A stretch of DNA of 64,000 nucleotides from Bryobacterales bacterium (GTDB lineage Bacteria; Acidobacteriota; Terriglobia; Bryobacterales; Bryobacteraceae). A program made the translations under genes and the position numbers. A model generated the notes under the pieces. The model was given only the letters and a program-made list of their open reading frames with translations. It was not told where the DNA came from and searched no databases. Position 1 is the first letter of the stretch. Each line of letters starts with the position of its first letter. The DNA is taken from positions 106,655-170,654 of the forward strand of contig PLRS01000074.1 of NCBI GenBank assembly GCA_003164035.1, written 5' to 3'. Of this stretch, positions 9,221-17,959 are shown piece after piece.

Positions 9221-11104
9221 ATGGAAACAGGCACTCTACAATCATCCGCCGGCATGAAAGACGAAAGCCAACTGGTCACGTTCCTGTTGAAGGACGAGGA
9301 GTTCGGCTTCGACATCATGACGGTACAGGAAATCATTCGCCTTCCCAAGATGGCGAAAGTCCCCCGCACGCCGGCCTACGTGGACGGCATCGCCAACTTG
9401 CGCGGCGTGGTGCTGCCGGTCATCGACATGCGCACCCGTTTCGGCATGGAGCGGGCCGAAGAAACCGACCGCACCCGGGTATTGGTCGTCGATATCGGCG
9501 GGGTCAAGACCGGTTTGCGGGTGGACCGGGTCAAACAGGTGACTCGCGTATTGCGCAGCGAAATCGAACCGCCTCCGGCGGCCATCCGCGGCACCTCTTC
9601 GGACTACCTCGAAGGGGTGGTGAAGCTCGACAAGGGGCAGCGGATCGTGATGGCGCTGAACGCGGCCCACGTCTGCGAGATCGGCGTGACGTGCAAGGCG
9701 AATTCCGCCGTCCGGGCGCATTCGAATTCGGAAACCGGGAGCGGCGAGTCGTCGCACAAATCCACGGGCTCCGAATCCGAAGTCCAAAAGGTGGTCACCT
9801 TTCGCATCGCGAAAGAAGAATTCGCCTTTCACATGGAACACGTCCGGGAGATCCTGCGGGTGCAGACTCCCAGCCAGGTTCCCGACGTTCCCGAATACGT
9901 GCTGGGAGTGCTGACGGTTCGAGGCCAGATTCTTCCGGTCATCGATTTGCGGCGATTGTTACAGCAGCGGTCCTTGGCAGATGAGTTCGCGGGCAACTGC
10001 CGGCCCTTGCGGGAAGAGTACGAGCGCGCGCTGGACCAGGTCGAGAAGATCTTTGCCGAGGGCAGCCAGCAAAAGGTGGAATCCAAGGCAAGTGAGCGCC
10101 TCCGCAAGTGGCTCGCCGAAACCAACAGCTCCAGCCAGGTGCTGATGGAGACGCTGGCGCAGGCGCGCGGGCTGAACGAAATGGTCATCAAGCAGCTTCA
10201 GCTCCGGGTGAAGCACCAGGAGCACGGCGACAGCGAAGCTGCGACCGCCTGCGGCGAGGAGGTGCTCTCCGGCGGCCGGAAGACGGTGGCAGCCTTGCGC
10301 AAGTTTGAAGAACAGATCGCTCAAAACATCCAGGAAGATCAGCGCATCATCGTGGTGGACGCCGAGGGCTTTGTACTGGGTTTGGTGGTGGATCACGTTC
10401 ACGAAGTGCTGAACGTGCCCAAGAACCTGGTGGAACCGCCGCCGCGAATCACTTCGAGCGGCGGGATGGAACTGTCGGGGGTCGCCAAACTGGAAGACGG
10501 CGCCCGGTTGATCATGTTGCTGGATGTGGCCAGCCTGATGAAAGACCAGAAACTGCGGGACGTTCAGGACTCCTCCGCCCAGAACGTCGAGGAGGGGAAG
10601 ATCGGGGAAATCCAAAAAACCGGCGCCGGCGCGCAAGAACTAAGCGAAGTCCAACTGGTGACGTTCATGCTGGGCGCGGAGGAATACGGGGTTCCGATTT
10701 CGCAGATTCAGGAGATCGACCGCCTCGCCAAGATCACCAAAGTGCCTAAGGCCGCTGCATTCATCGAGGGCATCACGAACCTGCGTGGGGAAGTGATCCC
10801 CGTGCTGGACACGCGGAAACGCTTCGATCTCGAAGTCAAACCGTCCGACGACCGCACCCGCATCATCATCGTGGATCTGGGCGGCGTCAAAACGGGTCTG
10901 GTGGTGGACTCGGTGCGCGAGGTGTTGAATCTAGCCAGGAAGGACATCGCCCCGCCCCCGGAGGCGATCGGATCCGGAATCGATCAGCAGTTCATTTCGG
11001 GAATCGGCAAGGTGGACGCGGGCAAGCGCATGATCGTGCTGCTCGATGTGGAGAGGATTCTCTCCCGGCAGGAGCAGGCGGATCTGTCCGAGGTTACCTC
11101 GTAA
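9221..11104 (+). CDS. triple CheW-domain scaffold with inserted helical domain
   Basis: An adaptor expected to link receptors to CheA. Three CheW-like domains are visible: residues about 12-150 (QLVTFLLKDEEFGFDIMTVQ), a middle one starting near 190 (KVVTFRIAKEEFAFHMEHV), and a last one from about 480 (QLVTFMLGAEEYGVPISQIQ). The middle domain is interrupted after VIDLRRLL by a helical insert of about 125 residues and resumes at RIIVVDAEGFVLGLVVDHV. The insert has the LRKWLAE pattern of CZB zinc-binding domains, but the expected His/Cys ligand positions look lost. The ATG at 9221 has AAGGAG seven bases upstream. Second gene of the operon. Confidence 0.93.
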   Translation: METGTLQSSAGMKDESQLVTFLLKDEEFGFDIMTVQEIIRLPKMAKVPRTPAYVDGIANLRGVVLPVIDMRTRFGMERAEETDRTRVLVVDIGGVKTGLRVDRVKQVTRVLRSEIEPPPAAIRGTSSDYLEGVVKLDKGQRIVMALNAAHVCEIGVTCKANSAVRAHSNSETGSGESSHKSTGSESEVQKVVTFRIAKEEFAFHMEHVREILRVQTPSQVPDVPEYVLGVLTVRGQILPVIDLRRLLQQRSLADEFAGNCRPLREEYERALDQVEKIFAEGSQQKVESKASERLRKWLAETNSSSQVLMETLAQARGLNEMVIKQLQLRVKHQEHGDSEAATACGEEVLSGGRKTVAALRKFEEQIAQNIQEDQRIIVVDAEGFVLGLVVDHVHEVLNVPKNLVEPPPRITSSGGMELSGVAKLEDGARLIMLLDVASLMKDQKLRDVQDSSAQNVEEGKIGEIQKTGAGAQELSEVQLVTFMLGAEEYGVPISQIQEIDRLAKITKVPKAAAFIEGITNLRGEVIPVLDTRKRFDLEVKPSDDRTRIIIVDLGGVKTGLVVDSVREVLNLARKDIAPPPEAIGSGIDQQFISGIGKVDAGKRMIVLLDVERILSRQEQADLSEVTS

Positions 11105-11154
11105 CTCAAACTCCGAGCCGGGGCCGGACCGCGGCCCCGGCACTTTCCAAGGCC

Positions 11155-12219
11155 ATGAGCAGAATACGCGTACTGGTGGCGGACGACTCCGCCTTAATGC
11201 GGCAGACCTTCAAACGAATCCTCGCGGCGTCGGGCGACCTCGATTTGGTTGGGCTCGCACGGGATGGCGAGGACGCGGTAGCGAAAGCGCGGGAACTGCG
11301 GCCCGACGTCGTCTCGATGGACATCAACATGCCGAAGCTGGACGGGATCACCGCGTTGCAGATGATCTTGCAGGAGAAGATTTGCCCGGTAGTGATGGTC
11401 TCGTCGCTCACCCAGGAGGGTACCGCGACCACCTTCGAGTGTCTGGAGTTGGGGGCCTTCGATTTTGTCGCCAAGCCGGATGGCACGGTTTCGTCCAATA
11501 TGGGCGCGGTGGCGGAGGAGTTGATTTCCAAACTCAAAGCCGCCGCCTCTCGCGGCATCGTCGATCGGCTGCAGCGCGGCCGCGAGCGGCGGAAGCCGTG
11601 GCGGCCGGAGGCGCGCTCCGCGTTTGAAAACGTCACCCGGAAAAGGGCCGTAGCCATCGGGATTTCCACCGGGGGCCCGGCAACACTGCAGGAGGTGCTG
11701 CCCCTGATTCCGGCCGATTTGCCGGCCAGTATCTTCCTGGTGCAGCACATGCCGCCGGCCTTCATCGCGGCCTTTGCCAAGCGGCTCGACGAGCACGCCG
11801 CGCTCAAGGTTGTGGAGGGCCGTTCGGGCATGCCGGTCGAGCCGAGCGTCTGCTATGTGGCGCCGGGGGGGATGCACCTGTGCCTGCACCGCAAGATGAC
11901 CGGCGAGGTGGTGCTCCGCACGCCCACCACGCCGGCCACGCTGTTCGTGCCCTCGGTGGGGGTCATGATGGATTCGGTTCTGAAGATCTACGGGGCGGAC
12001 ACGATCGGCGTGCTGATGACCGGCATCGGCGACGATGGCGCCGATCAAATGGTCGCGATCAAGCAAGCCGGCGGGCACACCATCGCCGAAAGCGAGCAGA
12101 CCGCGGTGGTTTACGGCATGCCGCGCGAAGCCGTCGAACGAGGAGGCGCGTCGGTGGTGGCGCCCAGTCACGAAGTAGCCGGAGAGATCGTAAAAGCGGT
12201 CCGGAGGACGACGTCATGA
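11155..12219 (+). CDS. cheB: CheB chemoreceptor glutamate methylesterase
   Basis: CheB removes methyl groups from chemoreceptor glutamates and deamidates glutamines. Its N-terminal receiver domain controls this activity. The receiver has the acidic pair in VADDSALMRQ and phospho-acceptor Asp56 in SMDINMPKLDG. The C-terminal methylesterase domain carries the catalytic triad: Ser171 in GISTGGP, His198 in QHMPP, and Asp294 in GIGDDG. The 354 residues are normal for the family. The gene sits in the operon between the triple CheW and a HEAT protein. The stop overlaps the next start (ATGA), which indicates translational coupling. Confidence 0.97.
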   Translation: MSRIRVLVADDSALMRQTFKRILAASGDLDLVGLARDGEDAVAKARELRPDVVSMDINMPKLDGITALQMILQEKICPVVMVSSLTQEGTATTFECLELGAFDFVAKPDGTVSSNMGAVAEELISKLKAAASRGIVDRLQRGRERRKPWRPEARSAFENVTRKRAVAIGISTGGPATLQEVLPLIPADLPASIFLVQHMPPAFIAAFAKRLDEHAALKVVEGRSGMPVEPSVCYVAPGGMHLCLHRKMTGEVVLRTPTTPATLFVPSVGVMMDSVLKIYGADTIGVLMTGIGDDGADQMVAIKQAGGHTIAESEQTAVVYGMPREAVERGGASVVAPSHEVAGEIVKAVRRTTS

Positions 12220-13262
12220 GCCTGAACGAGTACGCGGAGAAGTTGCATGACGCGGACGAAGCCGAGCGCATCTACGCCGCCGAGGACATCGGGTATGGGA
12301 ACGCGCCGGAAGGCGTGGCGGTTCTGCTGGACCGGTTAGGCAAGGAGCCTTCGCGGGCGGTTCGAGACGCCATCTTCCAAGCCCTGATCCGGATCGATGC
12401 CGACGCGGCCACCGAGGGCTCGATCGGTTTACTCGCGAGCGACGACCCGCAGGTGCGCAACCAGGCCGTGGATGTGCTGCGCCGCAAAGGCGCGCGTTCG
12501 ATCCCCTTGCTGGCCGCGGCGATGCGGGACGGCGACAAGGACATAAGAAAGCTGGTGCTGGACGTTTTGAGCGGCATTCAGGCCGACGGCGTAGGGGAAA
12601 CCTACGCTGCCGCGCTGTCCGACGCGGACGTCAACGTGGCGATCACGGCGGTGGAGAATCTGGGCCGGTTACGGGCAAGGGAGTTTCGCAACCGGATAGA
12701 GGATCTGCTGCAGGCCGATGCGCACCCGATGCTAATCGGCGCCTGCCTGGAAGCCCTGGTTGGGATTGGCGACGAGTCGTCGTTAGGGGCCATCCGGCGG
12801 TGTTTCCCAGATCTGGCGGCGCTGCCGGACTTCCTGCTGGCGTCTTGCCTGAAAGCGATGGCGGCGCTGGGATCGGCCGGGGAATTCGCCGAAGTGGCGA
12901 GCCTGTTGCCTGTGCGCGGCCCTCACCTTCGCCCGGCGATTCTGAGCGCGCTGCTGGCGATTGGCTCGCGTGGCTCGCCACCCGGCCCCGGCGCGGATTT
13001 GCCGCCGGCTTTACGCGCGATGGTGGACGATGGAGATCCGGCCTTGTGCCGCTATCGGGCGGTGCGGGTTCTGGGCTTCTGGACCGCTCGCGACGACGTA
13101 TACGAGTTCCTCGTCTCCTGCCTGTCCAGCACGGAGCGGATGGTTCGCCTGGGGGCGGTGGAAACCCTTCGGGAGAACGGACGGCCGGACCTCAAGCCGG
13201 TCCTCGCCGCGCGCGCCCGCCAGGAATCCGATGAGGAGGTCTTGCAGGCCCTGAGCTGCTAA
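12216..13262 (+). CDS. HEAT-repeat protein of the chemosensory operon
   Basis: A 348-residue all-helical protein made of about ten HEAT/PBS-lyase-like repeats. Examples are AVRDAIFQALIRIDADAATE, PQVRNQAVDVLRRKGARSIP and DVNVAITAVENLGRLRAREF. It has no signal peptide, membrane segment or catalytic motif. The ATG overlaps the cheB stop and has GGAGG upstream. The long frame that opens upstream is only the other frame of cheB. Its place between cheB and cheR suggests a protein-binding scaffold for the array or for the methylation enzymes. That role is inferred; E-Z type HEAT proteins are also known as lyases on bilins, which seems unlikely here. Confidence 0.85.
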   Translation: MSLNEYAEKLHDADEAERIYAAEDIGYGNAPEGVAVLLDRLGKEPSRAVRDAIFQALIRIDADAATEGSIGLLASDDPQVRNQAVDVLRRKGARSIPLLAAAMRDGDKDIRKLVLDVLSGIQADGVGETYAAALSDADVNVAITAVENLGRLRAREFRNRIEDLLQADAHPMLIGACLEALVGIGDESSLGAIRRCFPDLAALPDFLLASCLKAMAALGSAGEFAEVASLLPVRGPHLRPAILSALLAIGSRGSPPGPGADLPPALRAMVDDGDPALCRYRAVRVLGFWTARDDVYEFLVSCLSSTERMVRLGAVETLRENGRPDLKPVLAARARQESDEEVLQALSC

Positions 13263-13268
13263 CCCAAC

Positions 13269-14102
13269 ATGCCAGACCTTACTGTCGAGCAATTTCAGAG
13301 CTTGAGCCAGGTCATCTACCAGAAACTGGGGTTGCATTTCGACGACAAGAAGATCTATTTTCTGAAAACCCGGGTTGCCAAGCGCATGGCGGCATTGGAC
13401 CTTTCGGACCCCCGCGAGTACCTGTTCCTGCTGAACTACGCCGACCCGCAGGGCCAGGAGATGCAGGCGCTGGCCAACCTGGTCACCACCAACGAGACTT
13501 ACATGTTCCGCGAGTACGACCAGTTGCAGGCGTTCGCCAATCACTGCCTGCCGGAAGTGCTGTCGGCCAAGCAGGCCCGCGGAGAGAAGACGCTGCGGAT
13601 CTGGTCGGCGGGCTGCTCTTCGGGAGAAGAGCCTTACACGCTGGCGATGATCGTGCAGGAAGTTTTCCCTCAGGCTCAGTCCTGGGACTGCGGGATCGTG
13701 GCGACCGACATCGATGAGAACATGCTGCGGAAAGCGGCGGCGGCGCGCTACGGAAGCCGGTCGGTGCATGACGTTCCCGGGGAATACCGGGCGAAGTACC
13801 TCCTTGAGGACGGCGACGAGTACGTGGTGCGGCGGCGGACCGCTTGCCTAGTCGAAACGGTTCATCTGAACCTGCACGACCGGATGGCGATGCGGGCGAT
13901 GCGGGGCTTCGATTTCATCTTCTGCCGGAACGTGCTGATTTATTTCGACGACCTTTCGCGCAAGGCGGTTGTCGATCATTTTTATAACGCCCTGAATCGG
14001 GGAGGCTACGTCTTCCTGGGGCATTCGGAATCGATCGGACGCGTGACGACGGCTTTCAAGCTGAAGCGGTTTGAGGACCACCTGGTCTATGGCAAGGAAT
14101 AG
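13269..14102 (+). CDS. cheR: CheR chemoreceptor methyltransferase
   Basis: CheR transfers methyl groups from S-adenosylmethionine to receptor glutamates. The 277 residues have the small helical N-terminal domain (LGLHFDDKKIYFLKTRVAKR) and TTNETYMFREYDQLQAF. They also carry the SAM-binding motif IWSAGCSSGEEPYTLAM, ATDIDENMLRKA, and FDFIFCRNVLIYFDD. There is no TPR extension. It begins six bases after the HEAT gene and overlaps or abuts the following receiver gene. Together with cheB it makes the methylation loop for the receptor encoded upstream. Confidence 0.96.
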   Translation: MPDLTVEQFQSLSQVIYQKLGLHFDDKKIYFLKTRVAKRMAALDLSDPREYLFLLNYADPQGQEMQALANLVTTNETYMFREYDQLQAFANHCLPEVLSAKQARGEKTLRIWSAGCSSGEEPYTLAMIVQEVFPQAQSWDCGIVATDIDENMLRKAAAARYGSRSVHDVPGEYRAKYLLEDGDEYVVRRRTACLVETVHLNLHDRMAMRAMRGFDFIFCRNVLIYFDDLSRKAVVDHFYNALNRGGYVFLGHSESIGRVTTAFKLKRFEDHLVYGKE

Positions 14103-14484
14103 CGCTGTGGAAACGAGAAAAACGATCTTAATCGTGGACGACTCGGAATTTGTCAGGAGCTACCACTCCTACATATTGGAACAGGCTCATTTTCGGGTGA
14201 TCACGGCGGTGGACGGCAGCGACGGGCTGGAACAGTTGTACACCAACGCCTGCGACATGGTCCTTACCGACATCAATATGTGCAACATGGACGGCTACGA
14301 GTTCATCCGGCGGGTGCGCGCCGAAGGAAAGTACAACTCACTGCCAATCATCATCGTGTCCACGGAAAGCGAGGCACGGGACAAGATGAAGGGATTCGAG
14401 GCGGGGGCGAACCTCTACCTTGTCAAACCCAGCTCTCCGGGGACGATGGTCGAAAACATTCGCCTGCTTCTACGCGGCAGGTGA
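14089..14484 (+). CDS. single-domain response regulator
   Basis: A stand-alone receiver domain. The acidic pair is in LIVDDSEFVRS, the phospho-acceptor Asp in MVLTDINMCNMDGYEF, the switch Ser/Thr in IIIVSTESEARDKMKGFEAG, and the conserved lysine in LVKPSSP. It has no output domain, so it should act as a CheY-like messenger or phosphate sink for CheA. The ATG at 14089 lies inside the end of cheR. A GTG at 14107 with AAGGA nine bases upstream is an equally good start, and the receiver fold begins after either. The operon encodes a second CheY-type receiver two genes on. Confidence 0.93.
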   Translation: MARNSAVETRKTILIVDDSEFVRSYHSYILEQAHFRVITAVDGSDGLEQLYTNACDMVLTDINMCNMDGYEFIRRVRAEGKYNSLPIIIVSTESEARDKMKGFEAGANLYLVKPSSPGTMVENIRLLLRGR

Positions 14485-14509
14485 GGCGCGGGGGAGAGGA
14501 GGAAACCAA

Positions 14510-14803
14510 ATGCCGTTTACGATCGCCGGCACGCCGGACGGACAAATACTAAAGCTCGAAGGCGAGGTCACGGTCCGGGACGCCCAACGCCTGGCGAATG
14601 CGCTGCGGGAAGGGTTGGAAGACGGCGCGCCGCTGGCGGTGGATACCGAAGCCCTGGAGGACATCGACACCTGCGTTCTGCAACTGCTGTACGCGTTGCG
14701 CGAGGCGGCGCCGGGAGCTTCGTTCAAGCGCCCGTCGGATGTCTTCCTCGCCGCGGTGGACCGCTGCGGCCTGCGCCGGGAATTGCTGCGGGAGGGCGCG
14801 TGA
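14510..14803 (+). CDS. STAS-domain protein
   Basis: A 97-residue protein with the STAS fold used by anti-sigma-factor antagonists and MlaB-like partners: a short N-terminal strand pair (GQILKLEGEVTVRDAQRLAN), a central strand AVDTEAL, and the loop EDIDTCVLQLLYALREA. In antagonists of the SpoIIAA type a serine in that loop is phosphorylated; here the matching residue appears to be threonine. GGAGG lies nine bases before the ATG. The stop overlaps the GTG of cheY (GTGA). STAS proteins occur in several chemosensory operons, where their partner is often unknown. Confidence 0.82.
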   Translation: MPFTIAGTPDGQILKLEGEVTVRDAQRLANALREGLEDGAPLAVDTEALEDIDTCVLQLLYALREAAPGASFKRPSDVFLAAVDRCGLRRELLREGA

Positions 14804-15162
14804 AAACGGTGATGGTGGTGGACGATTCGTCGAGCCTTCGCCAGATGGTGTGCATGGTGTTGCGGGGCGGCGGCTACGCGACGATCGAGGCCGCGGACGG
14901 CGCCGAGGCGGTGGCCAAGCTGCTCGGCCAGGAAATTGCCCTCTTCCTGACGGACATCAATATGCCGCGGATGGACGGACTCGAGCTCACCCGCCGGATT
15001 CGAGCGCTGCCGGACTACAAGTTCGTGCCCATCGTGATGCTGACCACCGAATCGCACCCGGAGAAGAAACAGGAAGGCAAGGCGGCGGGGGCGACGGCCT
15101 GGATCGTGAAACCGTTCACCCCGGATGGGCTTTTGACGGTAGTCAAGAAAGTGGTTCGTTGA
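14800..15162 (+). CDS. cheY: CheY-type response regulator
   Basis: A 120-residue single receiver domain and the closest match in this operon to classical CheY. It has the acidic pair (VMVVDDSSSLRQMV), the phospho-acceptor Asp in LFLTDINMPRMDGLEL, the switch Thr in IVMLTTESHPEKK, and the lysine in WIVKPFTPDGL. It starts at a GTG overlapping the STAS stop and lies about 40 bases before cheA. It should receive phosphate from CheA. Whether the target is a flagellar motor, pili or something else cannot be decided here, since no motility genes are in the window. Confidence 0.93.
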   Translation: MKTVMVVDDSSSLRQMVCMVLRGGGYATIEAADGAEAVAKLLGQEIALFLTDINMPRMDGLELTRRIRALPDYKFVPIVMLTTESHPEKKQEGKAAGATAWIVKPFTPDGLLTVVKKVVR

Positions 15163-15202
15163 CGGCCGGCGCCCAAGCCGGGTCCGAAACGGGAAGATTA
15201 CG

Positions 15203-17959
15203 ATGTCGACAGACGTGATGGGGCAAATGCGGGGCGCGTTCCGGGCCGAGGCTCTGGATCTGTTGATCGAACTCGACTCCGCCCTCCTGGCGCTGGAGGC
15301 GGAGTCGGGCGACGCCACCCTGGTCCACCGCGTGTTCCGGGCCATTCACACCATCAAGGGATCGGGCGCGACGGCGGGTTTCGCGCACCTGACCAGGTTC
15401 GTTCACAAAATGGAAGAGGCCTTCGACCTGGCGCGAGAAGGCCGGCTGGGGTTGACGCCGGAGCTGATCGATTGCGGGCTGAAGGCCTGCGACGTCATCC
15501 GGCTGCTGCTCGAGGAGGACGCGGAAGGGGCGGAGGTTCCGGGCGAGGCGGAGGTAAGCGCCGCGGTGGCGCGGCTGCTGCCTGCGCCCGCGAGTCCGGA
15601 CGCGGCGCGGATCGAGGAACCCAAGCCGGCGGCGCAAGTTCGAGCGGCATTCGAGATCGTTTTCAAGCCGAACCGGGAGATGTTTTATTCCGGCGCGGAC
15701 CCGGTCACCCTGCTCGACGACTTGCGGGAACTGGGGCAGGCGCACGTCACGGCGCACGCGGACCAGGTGCCTCCGCTGGGGGCGCTGGAGGCGGAGCACT
15801 GCTATCTGTGGTGGGAGATCCTGCTGGTCACCGGCCGCGACCGCGCGGCCGTCCAGGACGTGTTCGTTTTCGTGGCGGAGGAAAGCGAGATCCGTATCCG
15901 GCTGCTCGACGACCAGGCCGAGACCGTGGCCCTGCTCGGAGCGGTGCCGGCGGAGGCGTTCGAGCTGTTCGCGGCGGAGTGCGAGGACCTGCTGGAGGGA
16001 ATTGAAAGGGACGCGCTGGCGCTCGAGGAAGACCACGCGGCCACGGGCGACCTCAACTCCCTGTTTCGGGGAGTACACAGCATTAAGGGCAATGCGTGCC
16101 TGCTGTTGGGGCACTTCGAGGGCGCCGCTCTCGGCGACGGTCACCCGCTGCAACTGCTGGTGCGGGTGGCGCACGCGCTCGAGACCCTTCTCGATCCGTA
16201 CCGGGGAGCGGCCGCCGGACCGGTGCCGGAAGCGATCATCCAGACCGCTCTGGAAACGTGCGACGCACTTCGCAGCCTGTTGGGGAGGCTCACGCACAAC
16301 GGCGCGGGCGGGCCGGTGTCGCCGGAACTGTTGGAGCGGCTGGGAGTCGGGACCGGCGGCGCCGCCGGCGGCGGCGGCGAGGGAGCGCGGGAGGCGGCGT
16401 TTCGCAACACCACTTCGCAGTGCGTCGAGATGATCGAGGGTTGTCTGCGGCGCATCGAAGACGGCGGCGCGCCCAACCCAGGCATCCTCCAAACCTATTT
16501 GCGGGGTCTGCAGACGTGGTCGGCGGCGGCCCAGTACCGGGACTGCCCGGAACTGGAAGCGCCGTTGGCGCAACAACTCCTGATTCTGGACGCCGCGGTG
16601 AGAACCGGGACGGCATTGAGCGGGGAAGATCGCGCCGCGCTGGCCGGCGCCTTTCGGGCTGCGCGGTCGGTTCTGGACGGGGGCCAACCGGACGCCGCCG
16701 CACCTGCCAAGGGCGCCGGTCCCGCCCAACCCGCGGTGAAAGCGCCCGGAGACCGCGCGGGCGCTCCGGCCTCACCCTCGACGATTCGAATCGAACAGAA
16801 CAAGCTCGACCGCTTGATGAGGGTTGTCGGCGAGCTGCTGGTCGCCCGCGGGGCGTTTCCGCTGCTGGCGCAGAAGCTGAACGACGGCGCCCAGGGCGCG
16901 GGGATGGTGAAAGAGATGCGGGACGCGGGCGCCAACATCTCGCGCATTGCCGACGAGTTGCAGGCCAGCGTCATGTCGATCCGGATGCTGCCGGTCAAGA
17001 CCGTATTCCAGAAATTCCCGCGCCTGGTGCGGGACCTGGCGCGGTCTCTCGGCAAGGACGTGCGGCTGGTGGTAGAGGGCGAGGGAATCGAGCTGGACAA
17101 GACCATCCTGGAGCAGATCGGCGATCCACTGGTTCACGTGATCCGCAACGCCGTCGATCATGGGATTGAATCGCCCGAGGAACGCCGCGCAAAAGGAAAG
17201 GATGGGTCCGGGGTACTGAGCTTGCGGGCGCTGCACGAGGCCGGCGGCGTGGCGCTTGAAATCGCCGACGACGGGCGGGGGCTCGACGCCGCGGTGCTGA
17301 AGCGGAAGGCCGTCGAAAAGGGATTGGTGACGGCGGAAGCGGCGGCCGGGATGAGCGAGGAGGGCGCCTTTCAACTGGTGTTCCTGCCGGGGTTTTCGAC
17401 GGCGGCGAAAGTGACCGAGGTTTCCGGCCGGGGAGTGGGGATGGATGTCGTCCGCAGCAACGTCCGCAACCTGCAAGGGAGCGTCGAGATCCGCTCGAAG
17501 CTCGGCCGCGGCACGAGCTTGCTGATCAGGCTGCCCACCAGTCTGATGGTTTCCAAGGGCATCCTGCTCGAAGCCGGCGCCCAGGAGTATATCCTGCCGC
17601 TCGGGAACATTCGGGACATGGTGAAGGTGCGGGCCGAAGAGGCACACGCCTACCGCGGGCTCACCCTGGCCCAGGTTCGCGGAGATATTTACTCGATCTT
17701 CAGCCTGGCGGAACTGCTCGGTCTGGCAGCCGCGAAGACGGCGGAACTTTCGGTGGCAATCGTCGAAGCCGGCACGGTGAAATACGGACTTGTGGTCGAT
17801 AAGTTTCTCAGCGAGGTCGAAGTGCTGGTGAAACCACTGACCGGCGGTTTGGAACAATGCAAGGAGTTTCAAGGCGCGGCCATCATGGGAGACGGACGAG
17901 TGGTACTCGTGCTGAATGCGCTGGAGTGTCACAGCCTGGATCGAAGCAAATGCTCGTAG
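15203..17959 (+). CDS. cheA: CheA histidine kinase with two Hpt domains
   Basis: The central kinase of the array. Two histidine phosphotransfer domains are visible: His49 in RAIHTIKGSGATAGF and His292 in RGVHSIKGNACLLLGH. Between them lies a region resembling a P2-like ferredoxin fold (FEIVFKPNREMFYSGADPVT). After an Ala/Pro linker come the dimerisation helices (IRIEQNKLDRLMRVVGELLV), the ATPase domain with N box VIRNAVDHGIESPEERR and G boxes ADDGRGLD and SGRGVGMDVV, and a CheW-like domain at the end (residues about 775-918). At 918 residues it is longer than E. coli CheA (about 650), mainly because of the second Hpt. It overlaps the next gene by ten bases. Confidence 0.96.
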   Translation: MSTDVMGQMRGAFRAEALDLLIELDSALLALEAESGDATLVHRVFRAIHTIKGSGATAGFAHLTRFVHKMEEAFDLAREGRLGLTPELIDCGLKACDVIRLLLEEDAEGAEVPGEAEVSAAVARLLPAPASPDAARIEEPKPAAQVRAAFEIVFKPNREMFYSGADPVTLLDDLRELGQAHVTAHADQVPPLGALEAEHCYLWWEILLVTGRDRAAVQDVFVFVAEESEIRIRLLDDQAETVALLGAVPAEAFELFAAECEDLLEGIERDALALEEDHAATGDLNSLFRGVHSIKGNACLLLGHFEGAALGDGHPLQLLVRVAHALETLLDPYRGAAAGPVPEAIIQTALETCDALRSLLGRLTHNGAGGPVSPELLERLGVGTGGAAGGGGEGAREAAFRNTTSQCVEMIEGCLRRIEDGGAPNPGILQTYLRGLQTWSAAAQYRDCPELEAPLAQQLLILDAAVRTGTALSGEDRAALAGAFRAARSVLDGGQPDAAAPAKGAGPAQPAVKAPGDRAGAPASPSTIRIEQNKLDRLMRVVGELLVARGAFPLLAQKLNDGAQGAGMVKEMRDAGANISRIADELQASVMSIRMLPVKTVFQKFPRLVRDLARSLGKDVRLVVEGEGIELDKTILEQIGDPLVHVIRNAVDHGIESPEERRAKGKDGSGVLSLRALHEAGGVALEIADDGRGLDAAVLKRKAVEKGLVTAEAAAGMSEEGAFQLVFLPGFSTAAKVTEVSGRGVGMDVVRSNVRNLQGSVEIRSKLGRGTSLLIRLPTSLMVSKGILLEAGAQEYILPLGNIRDMVKVRAEEAHAYRGLTLAQVRGDIYSIFSLAELLGLAAAKTAELSVAIVEAGTVKYGLVVDKFLSEVEVLVKPLTGGLEQCKEFQGAAIMGDGRVVLVLNALECHSLDRSKCS

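Noticed and set aside
15143-16729. Minus-strand frame of 528 residues
   Set aside because: Antisense to cheA, which has intact Hpt motifs in this stretch.
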